64,000 nucleotides of DNA, taken from positions 1 through 64,000 of the forward strand of contig JANWXQ010000059.1 in the NCBI GenBank assembly GCA_025057275.1, given 5' to 3'. The notes beneath the pieces were generated by a model. It was not told the DNA's origin and searched no databases. It was given only the letters and a program-made list of their open reading frames with translations. Positions 1-8,587 of the stretch are shown here, in pieces. How positions within the stretch are numbered: the first letter of the stretch is position 1; each line of letters begins with the position of its first letter. The position numbers were made by a program, and so were the translations under genes. The DNA comes from Chitinophagales bacterium. Lineage in GTDB: Bacteria; Bacteroidota; Bacteroidia; Chitinophagales; UBA10324.

Positions 1-1
1 T

Positions 2-2410
2 CGCGAAACCTTTTCTGTGGTGAACCAACTGGTCCACACCGAACTGGAGGTGGTTCCTGACTGGCAGCGCCAGGAGTTGGATGGAAAAGCCTGGCTGACC
101 CTGCATCCGCATTTTTATCCCACCGATTCGCTGACGCTGGATGCCAAAGGCTTTTTGATTCATCGCATTGCCCTGGTCAAACCCTCCGGCCTTTACGACC
201 TTACTTACCGGTACGATTCTTCGCAACTGTTTATTCAACTGGACCGCACCTACCGGCGTACAGACACTTTTACGGTTTTTGTACAGTACACGGCCCGTCC
301 CAATCGCCTGCCGCAGGGGGGTGGAGGCGCCATTCAGGCGGAAAAAGGACTTTATTTCATCAATGCCGATGGAAGCGATCCCTATTTGCCGCGTCAGTTA
401 TGGACGCAGGGAGAAACCGAATTCAGCTCGGCATGGTTTCCCACCATAGACAAACCCAATATGAAAACCACGTTGAAGCTTTCGGTAACCTACGACAGTA
501 CCCTCATCAGCCTGAGCAACGGTCTGCTCATCAGCCGGCGGAATCTGGGCAACGGCACTCGGACCGACACCTGGCAACTGTTGCAGCCCTTTGCTCCCTA
601 TCTGGTTACGCTGGTTATCGGACCGTATGCCGTGGTAACCGATACATGGCGGGGCATAGAGGTTAGTTATTATGTAGAAAAAGATTATGCACCGTATGCC
701 CGCGACATCTTTGGCCGCACCACCCGCATGCTGGATTTTTATTCCGAACTGCTGGGCGTGCCGTATCCGTGGCCCAAATACGCACAGGTGGTGGTGCGCA
801 ACTTCGTGTCGGGGGCTATGGAAAATGTGACCGCCACTACTCACGGCAGCTTTTTGCATCAGACCCGCCGCGAAATGATTGATGGCAACAACGACGACAT
901 TATTGCCCATGAGCTGTTTCACCACTGGTTTGGCAACCTGATCACCACAGAGTCCTGGTCGCACCTGACCCTGAACGAGTCGTTTGCCACCTACGGCGAG
1001 TATTTATGGAACGAATACCACCTGGGAGCCGATGAGGCCGATTTCCGGCTGCACGGCGACCTGCGTCGGTACCTGTCGCGGAAAGAAAACTACCGCAAGC
1101 CCCTGGTGCGCTACCACTACGGAAATCCCAACGACATGTTTGATGCCGTCAGTTATGCCAAAGGCGGATGCATCCTGCACCTGTTGCGTTATGAAGTGGG
1201 CGATGAAGCGTTTTTTGCGGCATTGAAGTTGTTTCTGGAGCGCCATGCTTACGGCGCTGCCGAGGCCGATGACTTGCGTCTGGCTTTTGAAGCAGTAACC
1301 GGTCGCGACCTGAACGTGTTTTTCAATCAGTGGTTCTTTTCCGCAGGTCATCCCAACCTGCTGATCACCCCGCAATGGGATGCCGACAGCGGAAGGGTGA
1401 TGGTGGAAATACGTCAGCTTCAGGAAGACGATACCGGACTGCCCGTTTACCGGCTGCCGCTAACTGTGGATGTTTATCTGGCCGACACCGTGTTGCGGTT
1501 TTTTGCCCTGGTGCAGGAGCGAAATCAGGTGCTGAAGTTTCCGTGCCGGCAACGTCCGCAACTGATTAACGCAGATGCCGACAAGGTTTGGGTGGCCACC
1601 AAAACGGTGGTCATGCCGGATTCCGCTTATGCCGTGCTTTATCGCCGCGGACTCAAATACCGCGACCGCTTTGAAGCTGTGGAATACTTTTCCAAAAACC
1701 GAAACAGCATGCTGAGCCGGTTGATTCTTTCGGAAGCGCTGCGCGACCGGTTCTGGTACATCCGCCAAATGGCTGTTTCCGCTCTTGCTGCCGAGGCAGC
1801 TACCGACAGCGCGCTGGCCACAGCGTTCAGGACACTGGCCGCTACCGATCCGCATCCGGAGGTGCGCCAATCGGCCCTTCAGGCCGTTGCCTCCTGGCAG
1901 CAGGGAGGCGACAAGGCATTGCTGGAATTTGCCCTGGGCGACAGTTCCTATGCTGTAGTGGCTGCTGCGCTAGGGGAAATAGCCCGAAACGATCCGGCCC
2001 GCGCCTTGCAGGAAGCCTACAAACTGGAATCGGAACGTTCTGACGTGTTGCGTGCTGTGCTTTTTGACCTCTATGCCACCCATGGCGGAACCGAAAAGAT
2101 GAGCTGGCTCACGGCCCGGTTGCTGGCGGCTGACCGTTATCAGAAATATTCGCTTATTTCTTTATACGAACAGTACCTGTTACGCCACGCAGCCGACAGC
2201 GCCCTGTTGTTGAACGGCGTGCAGGCGCTGGCCCGGCTCACCGGCCAGCAGGAACTGTGGTTTATCCGTTATGCTGCAGTGGCTGCCCTGCTCAAACTGC
2301 AAAAGGAAACGGAAGAATCGTCTGCCGTGGCAGCGGCTATTTCGCAACAACTACGTGCGGTTTCTGAGCAGGAAAAAGATTTGCGTATCTTAATGTTGCT
2401 GTCGCAATAA
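2..2410 (+). CDS. M1 family metallopeptidase (aminopeptidase N-like), 5' truncated
   Basis: Zinc aminopeptidase of the M1 (gluzincin) family that removes N-terminal residues from peptides. The reading frame is open to the left window edge, so the start and any signal peptide lie outside; a GTG at 17 is only the first possible start inside the window. Counting from that GTG, the substrate-binding GAMEN motif is at residues 266-270, the zinc motif HELFH at 298-302 and the third ligand Glu at 321 (NESFA). The N-terminal beta domain is nearly complete. The C-terminal part, roughly residues 570-760, is alanine-rich helical and HEAT-like, as in larger M1 enzymes. The gamma-carbonic anhydrase gene starts 6 bp after the stop, so the two are probably co-transcribed. 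Family assignment is secure; the peptide substrate is unknown. Confidence 0.93.
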   Translation, partial: RETFSVVNQLVHTELEVVPDWQRQELDGKAWLTLHPHFYPTDSLTLDAKGFLIHRIALVKPSGLYDLTYRYDSSQLFIQLDRTYRRTDTFTVFVQYTARPNRLPQGGGGAIQAEKGLYFINADGSDPYLPRQLWTQGETEFSSAWFPTIDKPNMKTTLKLSVTYDSTLISLSNGLLISRRNLGNGTRTDTWQLLQPFAPYLVTLVIGPYAVVTDTWRGIEVSYYVEKDYAPYARDIFGRTTRMLDFYSELLGVPYPWPKYAQVVVRNFVSGAMENVTATTHGSFLHQTRREMIDGNNDDIIAHELFHHWFGNLITTESWSHLTLNESFATYGEYLWNEYHLGADEADFRLHGDLRRYLSRKENYRKPLVRYHYGNPNDMFDAVSYAKGGCILHLLRYEVGDEAFFAALKLFLERHAYGAAEADDLRLAFEAVTGRDLNVFFNQWFFSAGHPNLLITPQWDADSGRVMVEIRQLQEDDTGLPVYRLPLTVDVYLADTVLRFFALVQERNQVLKFPCRQRPQLINADADKVWVATKTVVMPDSAYAVLYRRGLKYRDRFEAVEYFSKNRNSMLSRLILSEALRDRFWYIRQMAVSALAAEAATDSALATAFRTLAATDPHPEVRQSALQAVASWQQGGDKALLEFALGDSSYAVVAAALGEIARNDPARALQEAYKLESERSDVLRAVLFDLYATHGGTEKMSWLTARLLAADRYQKYSLISLYEQYLLRHAADSALLLNGVQALARLTGQQELWFIRYAAVAALLKLQKETEESSAVAAAISQQLRAVSEQEKDLRILMLLSQ

Positions 2411-2416
2411 CATTCT

Positions 2417-2974
2417 ATGCCCATTATCCGAACCGTTCGGGGTAAAACTCCGGTATTTGGGAAAAATGTATTTCTGGCCGACAATGCCGTGGTAGTCGGT
2501 GATGTGGTCATGGGCGACGACTGCACCGTATGGTTCCATGCCGTGGTGCGCGGCGATGTGCATTACATCCGCATCGGCAACCGGGTGAACATTCAGGATC
2601 ATGCCGTCATTCACTGCACCTTTGAAAAGGCCTTTACCATAATTGGCAACAATGTATCCATCGGGCACAGTGCCATTGTGCACGGCTGCACCCTGGAGGA
2701 TAATGTGGTGGTGGGCATGGGGGCCATCGTCATGGATCATGCTGTGGTGGAAAAAAACGCACTGGTAGCGGCCGGTGCCGTGGTGCTGGAAAACACGCGG
2801 GTGGAGTCGGGCAGCATTTATGCCGGTGTGCCGGCCCGGAAAGTGAAAATGCTCAGCCCGGAAGATTTTGAACAAATCAATATGCGCATAGCCGCCAACT
2901 ATGTGCGCTATGCTTCCTGGTTTCGTGAAGAGCACCAGCGGTCGTCGGCCGGGGGCGGAAACGTAGAGCTATAA
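2417..2974 (+). CDS. Gamma-carbonic anhydrase family protein (hexapeptide-repeat)
   Basis: Left-handed beta-helix protein of 185 aa made of hexapeptide repeats (runs such as AVVVGDVVMGDDCTVW), followed by a C-terminal helix. The zinc ligands of the gamma-CA family can be matched to His66 (AVIH), His84 and His89 (IGHSAIVHGC). Such proteins trimerise and are related to YrdA/PaaY; some hydrate CO2, but many members have no proven carbonic anhydrase activity. The gene starts 6 bp after the M1 peptidase stop and its last 6 bp overlap the end of the convergent chrA gene. The expected length and intact ligands suggest a metal-binding, probably functional protein; its physiological role cannot be told from context. 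Confidence 0.9.
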   Translation: MPIIRTVRGKTPVFGKNVFLADNAVVVGDVVMGDDCTVWFHAVVRGDVHYIRIGNRVNIQDHAVIHCTFEKAFTIIGNNVSIGHSAIVHGCTLEDNVVVGMGAIVMDHAVVEKNALVAAGAVVLENTRVESGSIYAGVPARKVKMLSPEDFEQINMRIAANYVRYASWFREEHQRSSAGGGNVEL

Positions 2975-4156
2975 ACGGGAATAGACATAACCGCTCAGCA
3001 GGGCCAGCGTGACCAGCAGCGATACATGCAGGCGGCTGTATTGCAACAGCAGAAAGGTGGCCACCACCACAAAAATGTTGACCGTTCGGAACTCCATGCT
3101 GGTGTACAGAACCAATGCCGCTGACAGGATCAGCCCGGCGGCAGCGGCATTGATGCCTTCCAGCGACCGGCGTGCTACTGCTGAATGCTTAACCAACTGC
3201 CAGATGGGATACACCAAAAAGGCAATCAGCGTTCCCGGCAGAAAAATACCCATGGTAGCCAGCAGGCCGCCAGCCACCATGGCGGGCAGTCCATCATCCT
3301 TCATGATCATTCCTCCGGCGAAGGTGGCAAAGGAAAAGGTGGGACCCGGCAGGGCCTGACTGATGGCCAGCCCGCTGAGGAAATCGCCGGCATCCAGATA
3401 GTTGCGGTGCTGTACAAACTGTTCAAACATTTGGGGCACCAGCACACTGCCTCCGCCGAAGGTGAGCATGCCGAAGCGGAAAAAATTTTCAAACAACACC
3501 AGATAGCGGGCTTTGGTAAACAGCGCCAGAAGACCTATGACGGCAAAAACGGCAAGCAGAATCAGCAAACTCACGTAAGACGATCGCCAGTTGATGGCAG
3601 CGGGCGGCGATGCTTCCGGCGTGGCCGTGCTGGTCAGGTTGGTGACACAGGCAGCTCCCAGAATGATCAGGGGAAACGTCCACGGCGTGGGGAAAGTGGC
3701 AGCAATCAGCAACGATAGCAGCATCAGCATCATGGCCGTATTGTTGCGCACAAAGCGAAGGGCCAGCTGATAGCCGGAATGGGCTATGATGCCGATGGCC
3801 ATGGGTTGGATGAGCAGCAGAAAATCCGTTGCCACTGCACGCATCTGCCAGCGGGCAAACAGCAGCGCCAGCAACAGCATGAACACGGTGGCCGGAAGGA
3901 TCCATACCAACAGAGCCAGGAGCGCCACCAACGTGTTCCAGCGCTTCTGGCTGAGCACGATCAGCATCTGGGTGGAGGAAGGCCCGGGCAGCAACTGGCA
4001 CAAGGCCTGACTTTCCATCAATTCCTCTTCACTGAAGTAGCGGCGGCGACGCACCAGCACCTGGTGCATGACGGCTAAATGAGCCTGAGGTCCGCCAAAG
4101 CTCGTAAGAGCCAGCCAGAAAATATCGCGCAGGTAAACGATGACCCGCGGACTCAT
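2969..4156 (-). CDS. chrA: Chromate transporter, long-chain ChrA family
   Basis: Polytopic inner-membrane protein of 395 aa with two homologous halves. Each half starts with an FGG motif (SFGGPQAH near residue 20, TFGGGSVLVPQ near residue 230) and carries a PGP motif (QLLPGPSST and QALPGPTFS), the signature of two-domain CHR proteins. Characterised members export chromate; many members in bacteria without chromate exposure have unknown anion substrates. Its start lies 1 bp from the stop of the upstream 2OG oxygenase gene, so the two form an operon. Its 3' end overlaps the convergent gamma-carbonic anhydrase gene by 6 bp, leaving no room for a separate terminator. Confidence 0.9.
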   Translation of the reverse strand: MSPRVIVYLRDIFWLALTSFGGPQAHLAVMHQVLVRRRRYFSEEELMESQALCQLLPGPSSTQMLIVLSQKRWNTLVALLALLVWILPATVFMLLLALLFARWQMRAVATDFLLLIQPMAIGIIAHSGYQLALRFVRNNTAMMLMLLSLLIAATFPTPWTFPLIILGAACVTNLTSTATPEASPPAAINWRSSYVSLLILLAVFAVIGLLALFTKARYLVLFENFFRFGMLTFGGGSVLVPQMFEQFVQHRNYLDAGDFLSGLAISQALPGPTFSFATFAGGMIMKDDGLPAMVAGGLLATMGIFLPGTLIAFLVYPIWQLVKHSAVARRSLEGINAAAAGLILSAALVLYTSMEFRTVNIFVVVATFLLLQYSRLHVSLLVTLALLSGYVYSRL

Positions 4157-4157
4157 G

Positions 4158-5114
4158 TCAGGCCTTGGCTGGCTTCAGACCGATCTCTACCAGACGCTCA
4201 TTGAGGTATTCGCCGGCGGTGATGGGTTCGTAGCGCCTCGGGTTTTCCAAGGAAATGCAGGAGCCCAGACAATCCAGCCGCATGTCGCTGCGCGGATGCA
4301 GGAAGAACGGAATACTGTAGCGTGAGGTATGCCACAATTCGCGAGGCGGATTCACCACGCGGTGTGTCGTAGAGCGCAACCGGTTGTTGGTCAGCCGCTG
4401 CAACATGTCCCCCACATTAACGACAATCTGCCCGGGCAGGGCGGTTACCGGCACCCAGTTGCCTTCCACGGTCAGAATTTCCAGCCCCTCAGCAGAAGCG
4501 CCCACCAACAAGGTAATCAGGTTAATGTCTTCATGCTGTTCGGCGCGCAAGGCAGAGCCGGGCTCGGCGGTGATGGGCGGGTAGTGTATGGCACGTAGAA
4601 TGCTGTTGCCGTTGTGCACCTTTTTTTCAAAATAATTTTCGGGCAATTCCAGATACAGCGCAATGGCCCGTAGCAGGTGATTGCCTGCAATTTCAAAACT
4701 CCGGTAGGCATTCACCATTACTTCATTGAAGCCGGGCAGTTCTTCAACCCATACGTTGTCAGGATATTCGGCTTTGATGGGGTCGCCATCGGTAACCGTC
4801 TGACCGAACTGAAAGAATTCCTTCAGATCGGGAACGGTGCTGTGCTTGGCATGCTCACGGCCAAAGGAAACATAGCCGCGTTGGCCGGCCAGCTCCTTTT
4901 TCTCGTACTTGAGTTTGATTTCAAGGGGAAGGGAAAAGAAGGACTTGACTTCGCGATACAGGTCTTCGATCAGCCGTTCGCTGATGCCGTGATTGCGGAC
5001 GGTCACAAAACCCACGTCATGGTAGGCATCGCCAAGTTCTTTAACGAAGCGACGTTTTTTTTCTGCATGGCCGGAAAGAAAATCGGCAAGGTCAATCAGA
5101 GGGACATAGCTCAT
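4158..5114 (-). CDS. 2-oxoglutarate/Fe(II)-dependent oxygenase, isopenicillin-N-synthase-like
   Basis: Soluble 318-aa oxygenase with the N-terminal DIOX_N region and the C-terminal double-stranded beta-helix typical of IPNS-like non-haem iron enzymes. Iron ligands are His194 and Asp196 (QHEDIN) and His251 (STTHRVVNPP); the 2-oxoglutarate-binding RxS pair is Arg265/Ser267 (RYSIPFF). Family members hydroxylate, desaturate or cyclise small molecules, so the substrate is open. The gene leads a two-gene unit with chrA 1 bp downstream. No biosynthetic cluster surrounds it, so beta-lactam synthesis is not implied. Confidence 0.88.
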   Translation of the reverse strand: MSYVPLIDLADFLSGHAEKKRRFVKELGDAYHDVGFVTVRNHGISERLIEDLYREVKSFFSLPLEIKLKYEKKELAGQRGYVSFGREHAKHSTVPDLKEFFQFGQTVTDGDPIKAEYPDNVWVEELPGFNEVMVNAYRSFEIAGNHLLRAIALYLELPENYFEKKVHNGNSILRAIHYPPITAEPGSALRAEQHEDINLITLLVGASAEGLEILTVEGNWVPVTALPGQIVVNVGDMLQRLTNNRLRSTTHRVVNPPRELWHTSRYSIPFFLHPRSDMRLDCLGSCISLENPRRYEPITAGEYLNERLVEIGLKPAKA

Positions 5115-5155
5115 GGAAGGGCGTTTTGCAAAGGATTAAAAATAAAAACTAGCTA

Positions 5156-5548
5156 CTAATGCGGCGCCGATTCGCTGACCCAGAGAATGGTATCACAGAT
5201 GCCGTCCGCAACGTTGTAGCGGCTGAGGCGAACATGGCTATTGCCCGTAACGCTGTCGGCTTCCAGCTTATCCCAACCAATGCCGTAGAGGTAGTAGTCG
5301 CCGTAGTACAGGCTGTCAAAAGAGCAAAAACCGGCGCCGTTACTCACGGTACTGTCGTCGTACCGGCGGGGGTCAGGCCCGGGCCAATGGGTGGTGTTGC
5401 GTTTCAGATACACCTTGCAATTCGGAACAGGCCAGCTGTGGTGGATGACGTGAATCCGCAATTCAAAATTGGGCACAATGATTTCGCCTGCCTGATGGGT
5501 GCAGGCTACCAGAAGCAACAGCGCCACCGTGCCGGCAAGATACTTCAT
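5156..5548 (-). CDS. Hypothetical lipoprotein, 130 aa
   Basis: Small predicted lipoprotein. The N-terminus MKYLAGTVALLLLVACTHQ is a type II signal peptide with lipobox LVAC (Cys16). I chose the ATG at 5548 over an upstream in-frame start at 5581 because it places the signal peptide at the N-terminus and because a -7 promoter element lies only 8 bp upstream of it. The mature part is short, rich in aromatic and Asp residues, with two further Cys pairs, and may be a beta-sandwich. I do not recognise a family. It lies downstream of gldB on the same strand, but the promoter suggests independent transcription. Confidence 0.7.
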   Translation of the reverse strand: MKYLAGTVALLLLVACTHQAGEIIVPNFELRIHVIHHSWPVPNCKVYLKRNTTHWPGPDPRRYDDSTVSNGAGFCSFDSLYYGDYYLYGIGWDKLEADSVTGNSHVRLSRYNVADGICDTILWVSESAPH

Positions 5549-5555
5549 GACTATG

Positions 5556-5563
5556 CAAAGGTA
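5556..5563 (-). promoter_or_regulatory. Putative Bacteroidota -7 promoter element (TACCTTTG)
   Basis: On the minus strand the sequence reads TACCTTTG, a perfect match to TAnnTTTG, 8 bp upstream of the lipoprotein ATG at 5548. No TTG is found at the usual -33 spacing. The mRNA would have an extremely short leader. Confidence 0.45.
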
Positions 5564-5611
5564 GCCTGCTTCTGCATGCATACGAGGGTCAGGAACAGTG
5601 CAGGATGACCG

Positions 5612-6619
5612 TCAGCGCGGCTTATAGGATGCGCCGTCCAGGATTTTCTGGGCATCGGTTTCGTGCATCAGCTGGCTAAGCGTTACGGAAGCGTTTTTTT
5701 TCATGTACTCGGTAACGATCCGCCAGCCCACCCAGGTGCCCACATTACCCGGCGCTTCAGGTGGCATGCCCGAAGTGTTGGGACCGTCGGTAACGTATTT
5801 GAAGTATTCCAATATATCCTGTTCGTAAAGCAGATCGCGGTCTAAAAAAAACTTCCAGATCAGCGGTTCGTTGCGCCGGCACCAGTCCAGGTCGGCCTGA
5901 CGAAAACCGGTGATCAGCGAATCGGGCAGTTGGGGCAGCACTTTGGATTTGAGATACAAAATCTTACCGTTTGCGATCATGGCATCCAACAAACGGCGCC
6001 CATAAGGGCTGTACGGGAACAGTTGGGTGGCCCAGACGTGGGCGGCATTCGGCAACACGTATTCGGGCCGGAAACGGCGCAACAGGTAGTTGGGTATGTC
6101 TTGATGACGATAGAAACGGGACGCGGGCCCCAGATAATCGTCCAGGTTAATGCACAACAACGTATCGCCGTAGGTGAACGCTGCGCGGCCTGGACCGTTG
6201 ATGAGGGTGACGATGGCCGGAGTTAGCGATTCAGGAAAATAATAACGGAAATATTGCATCATGCGGCGCAGGTCATGCTGATAGGCACTGAAGTCGGCAA
6301 AGCGGAGCTGAACGGAATCGAAAAGGCTTTGCAGCAGCGTATCGGTAGCATAACGCAGCACGCTGTCAGACCAGCCGGGAGTGGTTGGATGTATGCCGAA
6401 TTCTTCGAAATAAAACCAGAAAAAATCACCATAGCGGGCGGCAAGCTTTTCCACCTCATTGCCTGACGTGGTTTTTTCTAAGGAAAAAAGTTCCTGTTCC
6501 ATCCGATAGACAGGAAGCTCCAGGCGGATGTGCGACACCTTCGGCGGCCGGTCGCATTTGCAGGATCCGTAAAGAACCAGCAGGGGAATCAGAAGCAGGA
6601 CAAGGGCCTGCTTGATCAT
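5612..6619 (-). CDS. gldB: Gliding motility lipoprotein GldB
   Basis: Predicted 335-aa lipoprotein of the GldB family. The ATG at 6619 gives the N-terminus MIKQALVLLLIPLLVLYGSC with a hydrophobic stretch and a Cys at about residue 20; the lipobox is imperfect (Tyr at -3). The longer frame to 6709 runs back into the crotonase gene and adds only non-signal sequence. GldB is required for gliding and T9SS function in Flavobacterium johnsoniae; its biochemical role is unknown. The ATG overlaps the crotonase stop codon by 4 bp, so the two genes are probably translationally coupled, an unusual partner for a motility gene. Identification rests on the overall sequence pattern (acidic, Tyr/Phe-rich, YPEL-like segments). 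Confidence 0.78.
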   Translation of the reverse strand: MIKQALVLLLIPLLVLYGSCKCDRPPKVSHIRLELPVYRMEQELFSLEKTTSGNEVEKLAARYGDFFWFYFEEFGIHPTTPGWSDSVLRYATDTLLQSLFDSVQLRFADFSAYQHDLRRMMQYFRYYFPESLTPAIVTLINGPGRAAFTYGDTLLCINLDDYLGPASRFYRHQDIPNYLLRRFRPEYVLPNAAHVWATQLFPYSPYGRRLLDAMIANGKILYLKSKVLPQLPDSLITGFRQADLDWCRRNEPLIWKFFLDRDLLYEQDILEYFKYVTDGPNTSGMPPEAPGNVGTWVGWRIVTEYMKKNASVTLSQLMHETDAQKILDGASYKPR

Positions 6620-7395
6620 TGCCCCTGAAACTGCGGACGTCGTTTTTCCAGAAAGGCCTGAACGCCTTCGCGGTGGTCGGCCGTGCGGCTGGCAATTTCC
6701 TGACACCATGTTTCGTATTGCATCATGCTTTCCAGATCGGACTGAAAGGAACGGTTCAGCATGCGCTTGATAAGGCCGATGGCTTTGGTCGGGGCATTGA
6801 CGTAATAGGCTACCTGCTTTTGCACGGCTTCATCCAACTGATCCAACGGCACAACTTCATTGACCATGCCTAATTGCTGCGCTTCCCGTGCCGATACTCT
6901 ACGGCCGGTAGCCGCCAGCTCAAAAGCACGTTGCAAGCCTGTCATGCGTGGCAGAAGAAAAGAAGAGCCGGAATCGGGGGTCAGGGCGATGTTGATGAAC
7001 ACCTGAGTCAGTGAGGCCTCTTCAGCAGCTACGATGACGTCGCAGGCTAAAGCCAATGAACAACCGGCACCTGCCGCAATACCGTTTAACCTGCACAACA
7101 CCGGTTTTTCCATCTGACGCACCTGCCGGATCAGCGGGATGTACCCCTCGGTCAGCACTCGACGATAGATGTCGGACGGCTGATTGCGCACCTCCTGCAG
7201 GTCCTGACCGCTGCTAAACGCTTTTCCTTCCCCGGTCAGAACCACCACACGTACCTGCGGGTCTGCTTCGGCCTGCTGCAAGGCTTGGAGCAGCTCTCTG
7301 CGCATCTGCTGGTTGAAGGCATTGTACACCTGCGGCCGGTTCAGGCGGAGGGTGCACGCGCCGGCATGCTGTTGAATGAGAAGCGTTTCGTACAT
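6616..7395 (-). CDS. Enoyl-CoA hydratase/isomerase (PaaG-like crotonase)
   Basis: Crotonase-superfamily enzyme of about 259 aa from the ATG at 7395. The start region LNRPQVYNAFN, the oxyanion-hole loops (GKAFSSGQDL and GIAAGAGCSLALACD) and the acidic residue in LTPDSGSSFLLPR match PaaG, the ring-1,2-epoxyphenylacetyl-CoA isomerase of phenylacetate degradation. General enoyl-CoA hydratases share this fold, so the substrate is not certain. The in-frame ATG at 7425 is less likely because a perfect -7 promoter element sits at 7413-7420. The stop overlaps the gldB start. No other paa genes are visible in the window. Confidence 0.82.
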   Translation of the reverse strand: MYETLLIQQHAGACTLRLNRPQVYNAFNQQMRRELLQALQQAEADPQVRVVVLTGEGKAFSSGQDLQEVRNQPSDIYRRVLTEGYIPLIRQVRQMEKPVLCRLNGIAAGAGCSLALACDVIVAAEEASLTQVFINIALTPDSGSSFLLPRMTGLQRAFELAATGRRVSAREAQQLGMVNEVVPLDQLDEAVQKQVAYYVNAPTKAIGLIKRMLNRSFQSDLESMMQYETWCQEIASRTADHREGVQAFLEKRRPQFQGQ

Positions 7396-7412
7396 AACTG
7401 GCGCAAAAACGA

Positions 7413-7420
7413 CAAAGCTA
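7413..7420 (-). promoter_or_regulatory. Putative -7 promoter element (TAGCTTTG) for crotonase-gldB
   Basis: Minus-strand TAGCTTTG matches TAnnTTTG exactly, 17 bp upstream of the ATG at 7395 and downstream of the FAH-family stop. It argues that translation starts at 7395 and not 7425. No TTG occurs at the -33 position. Confidence 0.45.
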
Positions 7421-7456
7421 TGCAATTCACCTCCTGTGCCTCTGGAGGCGGTTGCT

Positions 7457-8482
7457 TCAGGTTGAGGATGCTGCTTTTTTACGGGCCAGCAAAGAAAAGT
7501 CGCTGTCTTCGCGCTCTATGGTATTGACCAGCGTACCCAGTCCGGTTATTTCCAGTTCCACCACATCACCTTCCTGCAACCATTGTTCCTGGTAGTTGGG
7601 GTTGTTGCGCCTGCCTGTGCCATTCAGTTCCAGAAAACAACCGGTGCCTACCGTGCCGCTGCCCACAATGTCGCCGGGATGGATGTCGGAACCGTAGGCA
7701 CAGCGTTCCAGAATTTCGGCGAAGGTCCAGTCCATATCGCTGAGGTTGCCTGATGACACCTGTTGGCCGTTGACGCGGCAGCTCATCTGCAGATTGTAGG
7801 CATGGCCCACATGACCCGGCTTGCAGGGCACCAGAAAATCGGCCAGTTCATCGGTAGTGACCAGCATGGGCCCAAAAGCTGTGGCAAAGTCTTTTCCTTT
7901 AGCCGGTCCCAGGTTGAGTTTCATTTCTTCCATCTGCAGGCGGCGCGCGCTGAAATCATTCATGATCATCAGCCCGCCGATGTAGTGGTCGGCTTCTTCC
8001 GCACGGATGTTGCGGCCGCGCCGGCAAACAACAATGGCGGCTTCCAGCTCAAAGTCCAACTGCTCAAAATGGTCGGGCATGCAGCGAATGGGTCCAGGGC
8101 CGTAAACGGCATTGTGGTTGGTGAAGTAGAAAACGGGATATTGGTCAAATTCCGGAATCATATCCAGCCCGCGGTTGCGGCGGGCAGCGGCCACATGCTG
8201 GCGGAAGGCATAACCGTCGCGGCAGGAAGTGGGTTGAGGCACGGGGGCCAGCAAATGCAGTTGATCTACCGGCTTGGGCTTCAGATGGGTTACCTTGCCT
8301 TCGCCGATCAACCGGTTGTATTCCAAGGCGAGGTCAATAACATCCTCCCAGGCATACAGAAACAGCTGCATGTTGCCGGGCAGGCGCCAATCCAGTGCAT
8401 GCATATCGTAGGCCATGCCCTCATGAACAATGGCCAGATGATCCTGGCCGTCCTGCTCTTCCTGATAGCTGATCAGTTTCAT
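7457..8482 (-). CDS. Fumarylacetoacetate hydrolase family protein
   Basis: Metal-dependent hydrolase or lyase of the FAH superfamily, 341 aa. The catalytic domain starts near residue 100. The metal-binding acidic cluster is visible in QLDFELEAAIVV (the ExE pair), with downstream Asp in MIMNDFSAR, and the family motif GDIVGSGTVGTGC lies near the C-terminus. Members hydrolyse C-C bonds in acylpyruvates, typically at the end of aromatic amino-acid or homogentisate degradation. Its neighbour is a PaaG-like crotonase, compatible with aromatic catabolism, though the intervening promoter suggests separate transcripts. The rest of the homogentisate pathway is not in the window. Confidence 0.88.
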   Translation of the reverse strand: MKLISYQEEQDGQDHLAIVHEGMAYDMHALDWRLPGNMQLFLYAWEDVIDLALEYNRLIGEGKVTHLKPKPVDQLHLLAPVPQPTSCRDGYAFRQHVAAARRNRGLDMIPEFDQYPVFYFTNHNAVYGPGPIRCMPDHFEQLDFELEAAIVVCRRGRNIRAEEADHYIGGLMIMNDFSARRLQMEEMKLNLGPAKGKDFATAFGPMLVTTDELADFLVPCKPGHVGHAYNLQMSCRVNGQQVSSGNLSDMDWTFAEILERCAYGSDIHPGDIVGSGTVGTGCFLELNGTGRRNNPNYQEQWLQEGDVVELEITGLGTLVNTIEREDSDFSLLARKKAASST

Positions 8483-8587
8483 GGCTCAAAGATGCTTTTC
8501 GTTTTGCATTTGCAGCAGCTACACGATTTGTTCATGTGTCGTCGGTAACCTTTTCAAAAGCCGTTATCGTAAAACGAAAAAAAAGTG

